From assembly GCA_041659285.1 (NCBI GenBank), contig JBAZYO010000006.1, positions 248,001 to 312,000 of the forward strand: a stretch of 64,000 nt of DNA, written 5' to 3'. The translations under genes and the position numbers were made by a program. Below are positions 25,548 to 37,157 of the stretch, one piece after another; the first letter of the stretch is position 1, and each line of letters begins with the position of its first letter. The notes under the pieces are model-generated. The model worked only from the letters and a program-made list of their open reading frames with translations, ran no database searches and was not told where the DNA came from. The DNA comes from Vicinamibacterales bacterium. Its GTDB lineage: Bacteria > Acidobacteriota > Vicinamibacteria > Vicinamibacterales > UBA2999.

Positions 25548-26114
25548 CTACGCCCTGGTCTGGTACTCGCCGGTTTCGGTGTTCACGCGAATGATGTCGC
25601 CCTCACCGATGAACGGCGGCACCTGGATGACGACGCCGGTCTCGAGCGTGGCCGGCTTGGTCTGGTTGGTGGCCGTCGCGCCCTTGATGGCGGGCATGGT
25701 CTCGATCACCTTCAGGTCCACCGACTGCGGCAGCTCGATGCCAATCGGGTTCTCGCCGTAGAACTCCACCTGGATGTTCATCTCGGGCTTCAGGAAGCCG
25801 ACCGAATCCCCCATCAGTTCCGCCGACAGCTGCACCTGCTCGTACGACACGGTGTCCATGAAGTGATAGCCATCGCCGTCGTTGTAGAGATACTGCATGT
25901 CCTTCTGTTCCAGCGACACGCGCTCGACGATGTCTTCCGAGCGGAGCTTCTCTTCCGCCATGGTGCCGGTGCGGATGTTGCGCATTTTCACGCGCACGAA
26001 ACCGCGGAGGTTGCCGGGGGTCACGTGCTGGCGGTCGAAAATCCGGTAGAGCTCTTTCTCGATCTTGACGATCATGCCCTTGCGGAGCTGGGTTGCGAGG
26101 AGGTTGTCTGCCAT
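25548..26114 (-). CDS. efp: translation elongation factor P
   Basis: A 188-residue EF-P with three beta-barrel domains and the C-terminal signature PPFIGEGDIIRVNTETGEY. It enters the ribosomal E site and relieves stalling at polyproline. The loop whose tip is usually a modified lysine reads HVTPGNLRGFV (residues 30-40), with asparagine at the tip position, so lysine modification by EpmA or deoxyhypusine-type enzymes is not expected. A Shine-Dalgarno-like AAAGG lies seven bases before the ATG. It is divergent from hsp20. Confidence 0.93.
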   Translation of the reverse strand: MADNLLATQLRKGMIVKIEKELYRIFDRQHVTPGNLRGFVRVKMRNIRTGTMAEEKLRSEDIVERVSLEQKDMQYLYNDGDGYHFMDTVSYEQVQLSAELMGDSVGFLKPEMNIQVEFYGENPIGIELPQSVDLKVIETMPAIKGATATNQTKPATLETGVVIQVPPFIGEGDIIRVNTETGEYQTRA

Positions 26115-26172
26115 AAAGCCTTTGTTATCAGTTAGTAGAACCTTGCGAGTTTAGCATAGGGGCCGCGGGCCG

Positions 26173-26200
26173 GCCAGCCTGACAGGCGTGCTACGATGCC
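26173..26200. repeat. decayed hairpin repeat carrying the putative hsp20 -10 element
   Basis: AGCCTGACAGGCGTGCTACGATGCC resembles the element at 23159 (CCTGACAGG then CTACGATGCC), but the outer arms no longer pair. The TACGAT in its flank could serve as a -10 element for hsp20. Confidence 0.45.
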
Positions 26201-26605
26201 AGACATCGTGGCGTTTGCTCGCTGGGACCCATTCCGCGATCTCCTGACCATCCAGCATCGGCTCGAGCGCCTGTCGACCGGGCCGCAGGGCTGGACGCCC
26301 GCGGTCGATCTCTGCGAAACCGCGAACGCGTTCATCCTGACCGCCGAACTTCCCGGCGTCACCCGTGATCAGGTCCGCATCGACATCCGCGATGGCCGGC
26401 TGACCCTGCAGGGGCGGCGCGAGGCCCGGGTGTCGTGCGAGCAGTACCACCAGGTGGAGCGCGGCCACGGCGAGTTCTGCCGCAGCTTCGTCCTCCCCCA
26501 GGCCGTGGACACCACCAGCATCGCCGCCGAGATGCGTGACGGGGTCCTGACCATCACCGTGCCGAAAGCCGCCGAAGCCGGTCCGCGCCACGTCGAGGTG
26601 TCGTG

Positions 26606-26606
<1 letters not shown>
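26196..26606 (+). CDS. small heat shock protein, Hsp20/alpha-crystallin family
   Basis: A 136-residue protein. The alpha-crystallin domain runs from WTPAVDLCETANAFILTAELPGV to DGVLTITVPKA, with the conserved ADLPGV-like and GVLTI motifs. Small heat shock proteins hold unfolding proteins. Two starts are possible: the ATG at 26196 and the GTG at 26208, the latter ten bases after TACGAT and starting VAFARWDPF like many relatives. The stop overlaps the htrA start region, giving an envelope-stress operon with htrA and mscS. Confidence 0.9.
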
Positions 26607-27781
<1,175 letters not shown>

Positions 27782-27783
27782 GC

Positions 27784-28935
27784 ATGCAGGCCTCGTCCGC
27801 CGCGACCCTTCCCCACAACACGCTCGAAATCACGCTGGCGCTGGCCCTGACCGTGCTGGTTGCCGGTGCCGTGGCCCTGCTGGCTGGCGGCCTCACGCGC
27901 CGCCTGCTCAGCTCCATCGAGGGCGAGCGTTTCTCGGTGCAGCCCATCGCCGACGCCACCGTCGGCATTGTCCGGCGCATCTCGTTCGCCATCGCCCTGC
28001 TCGTGGTGGCGTTTCCCGCCCTGGATTTCGCGGGTGTGGACCTGCGGGTCGGGTTGAGCGACGAAGAGGTGGCGCGGTGGGCGGTGCGCATCGGCATCCG
28101 CGTCGCGCTCCTGATCCTGCTGGCGTTTGCGACCAACCGCTTTGCGGCCTCGGTGATCCGGCGGTTCGAACACGAGGTGGTGACGACCGGCGACGCGCGG
28201 GGCTTCGACCCTTCGGCAGGTTCAGGGGCGTCCCGCGCAACGTCGGGGGACGAGCGGCGCAAGCGCGCGCAGACGCTGGGCGCCACGTTCCGCCGCTTCC
28301 TGTCGGCACTGATCTGGAGCACGGCCGTCCTCGTGATCCTGCGCGAGCTCGACGTTGACATCACGCCGGTGCTCACCGGCGCCGGCATCATCGGCCTGGC
28401 CGTGGGCTTCGGCGCGCAGACGCTGGTGAAGGACATCATCTCCGGCATCTTCGTGATTGCCGAGGACCAGGTGCGCGTCGGCGACGTCGCGGTGGTCAAC
28501 GGCATCGAGGGCGCCGTCGAGGAAATCAACCTGCGGACCATCGTCCTGCGCAACCTCGAAGGCGTGGTCTACACGATCTCAAACGGCGACATCCGCACGC
28601 TCGCCAACCGCTCCAAGGACTTCGCCTACTACGTGCTCACGCTCGGCATCGACTACGACGATGACTCGGACGGCGCGGTGGCGGCGGTGAAGGAGGCGGC
28701 GGCGGAGCTGGAGTCGGATCCGGCGTTCGGCCCGCACATTCTCGAGCCGCTGGAGGTGCTCGGGATGGAAGACTTCAACGCCACGCAGGTCACGCTGCGG
28801 TTCCGCATCAAGACGCTGCCGCTCAGGCAGTGGGAGGTCGGCCGCGAGCTGCGGCGGCGGGTCAAGCGCCTGTTCAAGGCCCGCGGCATCCGGCTGCCGG
28901 GCCCCAAGATGGACGTCACGCTACGCCAGGGATGA
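27784..28935 (+). CDS. mscS: small-conductance mechanosensitive channel, MscS family
   Basis: A 383-residue protein with four to five hydrophobic helices. The pore helix and beta domain are recognisable from GAGIIGLAVGFGAQTLVKDI and GIFVIAEDQVRVGD, with the conserved NGIEGAVEEINLRTIVLR stretch. It releases solutes on hypo-osmotic shock. A 14-residue insert in the loop before the pore region (GFDPSAGSGASRA, about 140-152) looks repeat-derived. It begins two bases after htrA. The last codons (RQG, TGA) lie in a long inverted repeat shared with mpg. Confidence 0.9.
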   Translation: MQASSAATLPHNTLEITLALALTVLVAGAVALLAGGLTRRLLSSIEGERFSVQPIADATVGIVRRISFAIALLVVAFPALDFAGVDLRVGLSDEEVARWAVRIGIRVALLILLAFATNRFAASVIRRFEHEVVTTGDARGFDPSAGSGASRATSGDERRKRAQTLGATFRRFLSALIWSTAVLVILRELDVDITPVLTGAGIIGLAVGFGAQTLVKDIISGIFVIAEDQVRVGDVAVVNGIEGAVEEINLRTIVLRNLEGVVYTISNGDIRTLANRSKDFAYYVLTLGIDYDDDSDGAVAAVKEAAAELESDPAFGPHILEPLEVLGMEDFNATQVTLRFRIKTLPLRQWEVGRELRRRVKRLFKARGIRLPGPKMDVTLRQG

Positions 28936-29017
28936 TTGGGGTCAGGCCACGAAAATCACCCTTTTGGGCATTCCCCGAAGGGTGATTTTCGTGGCCTGAC
29001 CCCAATCATCCCTGGCG
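28924..29017. repeat. 40-bp perfect inverted repeat spanning the ends of two convergent genes
   Basis: Arms 28924-28963 and 28978-29017 are perfectly complementary with a 14-base spacer. Both genes, mscS and mpg, end within the arms at mirror positions (stops 28933-28935 and 29006-29008) and share the same terminal codons CGC CAG GGA TGA. It can act as a terminator for both directions, though the inner T-run is short. Confidence 0.95.
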
Positions 29018-29614
29018 GTGGCCGGACACGGAGCGGTGGCCGGCGACCGTCGCGCGCCAGGGGTGTTCGGTGCCGACGCGGATGCCGATGCGGGTGTCCC
29101 ACACGATCGCCGCGGTCACCAGCCCCTCGTCTCGAATCGTCAGCCGCCCGCGCGTCAGCGGGCGCAGGTTGTCGGCGACGGTGATCCCGAGGGCACGGGT
29201 CAGATTGCCAGGACCGCGGCACAGCTCGTGCTCCGGCACGGACGCCTTCCCCTTCCGCCACGGCGCCTTGGCCCGCCGGCGCTGCATCAACGCCAGGCCT
29301 TCGAGCGGCTCAAGCGCCCGGATCAACACCGCGGCAGGATGCCCCGCCGCTTCCGTCACCGCATTCACCATGTCGTGGAGGCCGTAGTTCAGGTAGACGT
29401 ACGCCCGGCCGGGCGGTCCGTAGAGCGGCGCGTTGCGGACGGTCCGCCCCGCCGCCGCATGACAGGCGGGATCGGCTTCGCCGATGTAGGCCTCAACCTC
29501 GACGATCATCCCGGAGGCCACACCGTGTTGGGATTGGCAGACGAGGACCTTGCCGAGCAGATCGCGGGCGACGTCGAGCGTGGGCCGGTGGTAGAAACCG
29601 GCGGGCAAGATCAC
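29006..29614 (-). CDS. mpg: 3-methyladenine DNA glycosylase (Aag/Mpg family)
   Basis: A 202-residue protein. Family features include ARDLLGKVLV, IVEVEAYIGEADPACHA, GRAYVYLNYGLHDMVNAV and CRGPGNLTRALGI. It excises alkylated purines at the start of base-excision repair. The start is GTG, overlapping the HEAT-repeat gene stop by 4 nt, so it is third in the uvrA operon. The last residues (GHRQG) fall in the inverted repeat and may be unrelated to the original C-terminus. Confidence 0.93.
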   Translation of the reverse strand: MILPAGFYHRPTLDVARDLLGKVLVCQSQHGVASGMIVEVEAYIGEADPACHAAAGRTVRNAPLYGPPGRAYVYLNYGLHDMVNAVTEAAGHPAAVLIRALEPLEGLALMQRRRAKAPWRKGKASVPEHELCRGPGNLTRALGITVADNLRPLTRGRLTIRDEGLVTAAIVWDTRIGIRVGTEHPWRATVAGHRSVSGHRQG

Positions 29615-30440
29615 GGAACCGGCGCGCCCAGTTCGTCCAGGTAGCCGCGGGCCTGGACGCGCCGGGACTTGTCGTCAACGGCTTGCTGGATGATGACGAT
29701 CGAGCCGTCCTTGAGCAGCCGCTCGCGCGCGAAGGCCACGGCCAGTGCCGTCGCGTCGCGGCCTTCCGCCCACTTGTCCACGGCCACCAGCTTCACGATC
29801 TCAACGGTGGCGGGATCGCCGATGCGCGCCAGCGCTTCGAGCGCGCCGCCGGCCAGCGCGCGCTTGCCGCCGTCGCGATAGAAGTAGTAGCGCTCCGTCA
29901 GCGAGGCCACCGCGCTCGCAGCGCGGATCAAACCCAGCGCGTCCATCGCCGCCAGCTGCTCGACCTCATTCGACCGATTCAGGAGCGCGAACAGGCCGTC
30001 GGTCAGCCCGGCCGGGGCCGGCGGGCGGAAGCCACGCGGGTCGAACGACACCGCGAGCACGCGCCCGGCGACGCGGGCGCCGGCAATCCGCGTCCGCCGA
30101 TCGTCCGACGTCATCATCTGCAGGAGCGACTGCCCTGCCGCCGCCAACTCCGGCGACGAGGCGGCCCGGGCCGAGCGGCCGGCGAGAATGCCAAACGCGT
30201 AGGCGGCCGCGACGCGGTCCGCGCCGGTGGTCGCCGACAGCATGGCGAGCGGCGTGGCGAAGGCCCCCGGCGTGACCGGCACGACCGGCGCCAGGCCGGC
30301 GTCGAACGCCGCCTCGAAGCTCCTGCCCGGCAACTCGATGCCGTGCCGAGCCATCAGCTCGAACAGGATCGGTTGTGCCTCGGCCGCGGGGGCGAGGCCA
30401 CCCAGGGCCACCATCAGGACTGCCGTGCGCACCATGTTTG

Positions 30441-30444
<4 letters not shown>
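29611..30444 (-). CDS. exported HEAT-repeat protein, unknown function
   Basis: A 277-residue protein. A signal peptide (MVRTAVLMVALGGLAPAAEAQ) predicts export. The remainder is helical, with repeated ARxxAAxALG-like segments such as LAAMDALGLIRAASAVASL and AGGALEALARIGDPATVEIV, the pattern of HEAT repeats, which usually bind proteins. No catalytic motif is seen. It overlaps uvrA and mpg by 4 nt at each end, placing an exported protein in a DNA-repair operon; co-transcription may be by chance of gene packing. Confidence 0.7.
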
Positions 30445-33413
<2,969 letters not shown>

Positions 33414-33429
33414 GGGTTCGTTGAAGGCT

Positions 33430-33470
33430 GAAGGCTTACAGGCGCGAATTTGATCGCGCCTGTAACCTTC
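33430..33470. repeat. inverted repeat upstream of uvrA
   Basis: TTACAGGCGCGA and TCGCGCCTGTAA pair perfectly, extended by GAAGG and CCTTC with one bulge, around ATTTGA. It lies in the 87-nt gap after the 33501 gene, in the uvrA leader. No T-run, so either a 3' hairpin or a leader structure. Confidence 0.6.
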
Positions 33471-33500
33471 AATACTACCTCCTGCGCCTGGGGGGTTCAA

Positions 33501-34070
33501 CTACCGCAGCGCCACCGTGAACGGATTGCCATCGGGCCTGGCGTTATCCCGGCCCACCTCGACATCCACCGGCCGGCTCTGGCCGTCGATCTCGAGCACA
33601 AACCGTAGAGCGGTGACGTTTTTGTCCACTTCGAAATCAAAACCGTCGATGTCGGCGTCGGTGCGGGCCCGGAAGCGAATCGTCCGGTCGCCGTCCTTTT
33701 CCACCTTGTCTTGCTCGTGCGTGACGACCGCGGTCGTCACGCGGCGCTCCGTGTGCAGGCGCCCACGGGGGCCGCGGACCACCACCGGGCGCGAGCCGGT
33801 GCGGACGACGCGGCTCTCTTTCTCGAGATCCACGCGATCGAGGTCGCGCAGCTTGCCGCCCTCGGCCATCACCTGGCCGCTGAAGTTCAGGAGCTTGCCC
33901 GGCGTGGTCCAGCGCACGTGCCACTGGTTGCCGTCGGACCACACGTAGTAGCCGCGGTCCACGCCCTCACGGAACACGGGACGGCCTTCGAACCCTCTGC
34001 TATCGACCGCCGCGCCGAGCCCGGCGGATGAGAGAAGCAGTGCGACACCCAGCAGCATTGCGCGTTTCAT
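33501..34070 (-). CDS. exported protein, unknown function
   Basis: A 189-residue protein with a signal peptide (MKRAMLLGVALLLSSAGLGAA). The mature part contains GYYVWSDGNQWHVRWTTPGK near residue 42 and several beta-strand-like segments (RTIRFRARTDADIDGFDF). No family is recognised. AAAGGAG lies eight bases before the ATG. It is upstream of uvrA on the same strand with a hairpin between. Confidence 0.65.
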   Translation of the reverse strand: MKRAMLLGVALLLSSAGLGAAVDSRGFEGRPVFREGVDRGYYVWSDGNQWHVRWTTPGKLLNFSGQVMAEGGKLRDLDRVDLEKESRVVRTGSRPVVVRGPRGRLHTERRVTTAVVTHEQDKVEKDGDRTIRFRARTDADIDGFDFEVDKNVTALRFVLEIDGQSRPVDVEVGRDNARPDGNPFTVALR

Positions 34071-34150
34071 GGCGGACTCCTTTGGCGGGCCCTCGCCCTT
34101 CCTGAATGCTTAGAACGGCGGGCCCCTCGGAAGGTTTAAACGGCTCAGGT

Positions 34151-34156
34151 TACACT
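34151..34156 (+). promoter_or_regulatory. putative -10 element of a leaderless transcript
   Basis: TACACT, then eight bases and the ATG at 34165. No Shine-Dalgarno is present. Confidence 0.45.
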
Positions 34157-34164
34157 ACGCCGTC

Positions 34165-35652
34165 ATGATCACATCCGCCCGAATCGCCGCGGTTCTGCTG
34201 CTCGCCGGCGCCGTCTCCCTGGCCGCGCAATCGCCCGCGTTTCGGGCGGACGGGCCGCTGCCCGTGTCGGCGCAGTCGTATCCCTTTGGCGCCGCGGATC
34301 ACACGCGCACGCCTTCCGACCTCAGCAAGGCGGGCTACGTCGAAGAAGAGTTCCTGTTCAGCGGGACCGCCAACGTCTACGACCGGCCAGAGCCGGGCCC
34401 GGCCGTCGTCCGCACGCCCGGTGTGCCGTACACGACGCGCGTGCTCGTGCGGCGTCCCGCCGCGCGCGCGAAGTTCAGCGGCACGATCGTCGTCGAGATG
34501 CTGAACCCGTCGAACCTGTTCGACCTGAACATCGGCTGGGCGGTCTCGAACGCGCAGTTGGTCCGCAACGGCGACGCCTGGGTCGGCATCACCGCGAAGC
34601 CGGTGGCGGTGGCGTCGCTCCAGGCGTTCAACCCGGCGCGTTACGCCGCGCTGTCGTGGCCGAATCCGCTGGAGGCGAACGACCCGGACAACTGCGACAC
34701 GGTGGATCGCGACAGCGACCGCGCCACCGAGAACGGGTTGATCTGGGACATGCACCGCCAGATCGGCCAGTGGCTGCGCGGGCGCGGCGCCAACAACCCG
34801 TTCACGTACGGCGCGGCGACCGGCGCGCATCCGGTGGAGCGCCTGTATGCGTGGGGCTACTCGCAGACGGGCGGCTTTCTCTACACCTACGTGAACGCCA
34901 TCCATCCGCTCGACGTGAAGCAACTCGGCAAGCCGCTCTTCGACGCCTACGTGATTGCCGTGGCAAGCGGGCCGTCGCCCATCAACCAGTGCGTGCCGCC
35001 GATACCGGCCGGCGATCCGCGCCGCGTGATCAAGGACGTGGGCGTACCGGTGGTGCGCGTGATGAGCCAGTCCGACTATCTGCCGTCAGTGGCTGCGCGG
35101 CTGCCCGACAGCGATGCGGCGCCGAACCTGACGCGGAATTACGAGATCGCCGGTTCGGGACACGCCACGCCCGACGAGCTGACCTACGCCGCCGCGCCGG
35201 CCGACATCGTCAAGGCGGGGCGCGCGGTGCCGCCGATGTCGTGCAACGAGGGACCGCGCAGCCGCTTTCCCAGCCGCATCGCGTTCAACGCGATCCTGCA
35301 GAACCTGGATCTCTGGGTCCGCAAGGGCACGCCGCCGCCGAAGGCGGAGCAAATCAAGGTGGTGGACGGCAAGCCCGTGCTCGACAGGTTCGGCAACGTG
35401 GCGGGTGGCGTGCGCTCGCCGTTCGTGGATGTGCCGACCAGCACGTGGAACGGCAATTCGACCGGTGAGTCGTTCTGCCGCATTGCCGGGCACGAGGTGC
35501 CATTTGATGCGGCGCGGCTCGCGGAGCTGTACCCGAAGCCGGGCGACTACGCGCGGGCCGTGGAAACCAACGTGAAGGCCCTGGTCGCCGCTCGCTTCAT
35601 TACGCAGGCGGATGGTGACGAGCTGGTTGCCGACGCGAAGAGGCGGCCGTAG
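34165..35652 (+). CDS. exported alpha/beta hydrolase domain protein
   Basis: A 495-residue protein with an N-terminal signal peptide (MITSARIAAVLLLAGAVSLA, cleaved near AAQ). The nucleophile elbow is GYSQTGG, and the surrounding segments (TIVVEMLNPSN, IWDMHRQIGQWLR, HATPDELTY) match a large uncharacterised hydrolase group common in Acidobacteria and actinomycetes. The substrate is unknown; some relatives are described as esterases. It stands alone, convergent with the DinB gene. Confidence 0.75.
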   Translation: MITSARIAAVLLLAGAVSLAAQSPAFRADGPLPVSAQSYPFGAADHTRTPSDLSKAGYVEEEFLFSGTANVYDRPEPGPAVVRTPGVPYTTRVLVRRPAARAKFSGTIVVEMLNPSNLFDLNIGWAVSNAQLVRNGDAWVGITAKPVAVASLQAFNPARYAALSWPNPLEANDPDNCDTVDRDSDRATENGLIWDMHRQIGQWLRGRGANNPFTYGAATGAHPVERLYAWGYSQTGGFLYTYVNAIHPLDVKQLGKPLFDAYVIAVASGPSPINQCVPPIPAGDPRRVIKDVGVPVVRVMSQSDYLPSVAARLPDSDAAPNLTRNYEIAGSGHATPDELTYAAAPADIVKAGRAVPPMSCNEGPRSRFPSRIAFNAILQNLDLWVRKGTPPPKAEQIKVVDGKPVLDRFGNVAGGVRSPFVDVPTSTWNGNSTGESFCRIAGHEVPFDAARLAELYPKPGDYARAVETNVKALVAARFITQADGDELVADAKRRP

Positions 35653-35654
35653 CC

Positions 35655-36128
35655 CTACAGCCCGGTCAGCGCAATCGCACCATCGCCCGTCAGGGCCCGT
35701 CGCAGGTAATCGATCTGCCCCAAGTGGTAGTTGAGATGCCCATTGAGGTGGATCAGGAACTGCTGCGTCGACACCGACGACCCGTAGAACGGCTCCGGAT
35801 AGGCGGTCGCGAGCGCCTCCTCCGACAGTCCGCCGACCACCCGCGGCACCAACGCGTGGACCTCTTCGAGCCGCGCGACCAGTTCGTCCTTGTCGGTGTC
35901 TTTCTGGCTGAACTCGAGCGGCCGCTCGCGGGCGTAGTCCACCTTGCCGAGCTGCCGGCCAATGTATTCGCGGAGGTTCCCCTCCAGGTGCAGGGCGAGG
36001 TTGCCGGCGGGGTTGGTCACCCCGGGCAGGGTTTGCCACAGGGTCGCGGTATCGGGAAAGGCGCGCAGCTCCTGGATCAGGCGCGCGATGTCTCGGGCAT
36101 ACAAGGCGGCGAGTTCGGTGGCTAGCAT
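35655..36128 (-). CDS. DinB-fold protein (DUF1572-like)
   Basis: A 157-residue helical protein. Histidines in LHLEGNLREYIG near residue 47 and in HLNGHLNYHLGQIDYLRR near 128 have the spacing of the DinB metal-binding triad. Some relatives are thiol-dependent transferases; most are unassigned. TAGAAT lies seven bases upstream of the ATG, with no Shine-Dalgarno. Confidence 0.8.
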   Translation of the reverse strand: MLATELAALYARDIARLIQELRAFPDTATLWQTLPGVTNPAGNLALHLEGNLREYIGRQLGKVDYARERPLEFSQKDTDKDELVARLEEVHALVPRVVGGLSEEALATAYPEPFYGSSVSTQQFLIHLNGHLNYHLGQIDYLRRALTGDGAIALTGL

Positions 36129-36135
36129 GCCAGGA

Positions 36136-36141
36136 ATTCTA
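36136..36141 (-). promoter_or_regulatory. putative -10 element of the leaderless DinB-fold gene
   Basis: TAGAAT on the minus strand, seven bases before the ATG at 36128. Confidence 0.5.
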
Positions 36142-36173
36142 GCCGAACCGATAGCCCGGACGTCGGGGCCTGA

Positions 36174-37157
36174 TCATGAGGAGGCACATCTGGAGCCGGC
36201 AGGAGTGAGCGCCACCGCTGATAGGTCCGTGCACTCAGCGACTCGATAGCCGTTCTTGCCCGCGCGCTTGGCCTCGTACAAGGCCACGTCCGCGCTCTTC
36301 ATCAGCGTGTCCGCGTCCTCACCGTGCACGGGATAGATACTGATACCTGCGCTGGTGGTGATGCTGACGGTCTGGCCCTCGACCCGGTACGGTTGCGACA
36401 ACGCCCCGATCACTTTTGACGCCACCTTGGCCGCACCGCCGGTCCCGCTGGGGTGCGACAGCACGATGATGAACTCGTCACCGCCGAGGCGCGCCACCGT
36501 ATCCTCTTCGCGCACGGTCGCCACCAGGCGCCCCGCGACCATGCGCAGCAGGGCGTCGCCGGCGCTGTGCCCCAGCGTGTTGTTGATCTCCCTGAATCCG
36601 TCCAGATCCAGATAGACCACTGCCATCGTGCTCGAGTTCCTCCGCGCATGGACCAGGGCCATTGCGATTCTTTCGGCCAGAAGTCGTCGGTTCACCAAAC
36701 CCGTCAGGGGGTCCCTGAGGGCCAGGGATTCAAGCGTCTTGCCGTGATGGCGGGAGGCCTCGTAGACCAGCCGGACTTCGAGCATGTTGCGAACCCGCAT
36801 CAACACCTCGGTCAGATCAAATGGTTTGCTGACGAAATCCTTGGCACCGCACTCGAGCGCCCGTAACTTGTGAGCCGGATTGGCGGTCACGGCCAGCACC
36901 GGCAGGTAGCCGTCGGCTTCGAGGTCCTGCAGGCCTGCCATGACCTGGAAACCATCCAGGCGAGGCATCACGAGGTCGAGGAGGATTAAGTCGTAGCGGT
37001 TCTCGCGGTGCAACCGGCAGACCTCGCCCGGATCGGTGGTCGACGTGATCGACACGTAGCCGGCGCCGGCCAGCATCCGCTCGAGCAGCAGGACATTGAC
37101 CTTCCGGTCGTCGACGATCAGCACCTTGGCGCGAAGAATGTCAGATGCGCTTATCAT
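36174..37157 (-). CDS. response regulator with diguanylate cyclase output (REC-GGDEF)
   Basis: A 327-residue protein. The receiver domain has VLIVDD, the phosphoacceptor aspartate in LILLDLVMP (D61) and the lysine in SKPF. The GGDEF domain has YLDLDGFREINNTLGHSAGD, the active site GGDEF and an REED inhibitory site five residues before it. Phosphorylation, probably by the hybrid kinase encoded immediately upstream, would switch on c-di-GMP synthesis. The ATG overlaps that kinase gene's stop by 4 nt. Confidence 0.93.
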   Translation of the reverse strand: MISASDILRAKVLIVDDRKVNVLLLERMLAGAGYVSITSTTDPGEVCRLHRENRYDLILLDLVMPRLDGFQVMAGLQDLEADGYLPVLAVTANPAHKLRALECGAKDFVSKPFDLTEVLMRVRNMLEVRLVYEASRHHGKTLESLALRDPLTGLVNRRLLAERIAMALVHARRNSSTMAVVYLDLDGFREINNTLGHSAGDALLRMVAGRLVATVREEDTVARLGGDEFIIVLSHPSGTGGAAKVASKVIGALSQPYRVEGQTVSITTSAGISIYPVHGEDADTLMKSADVALYEAKRAGKNGYRVAECTDLSAVALTPAGSRCASS

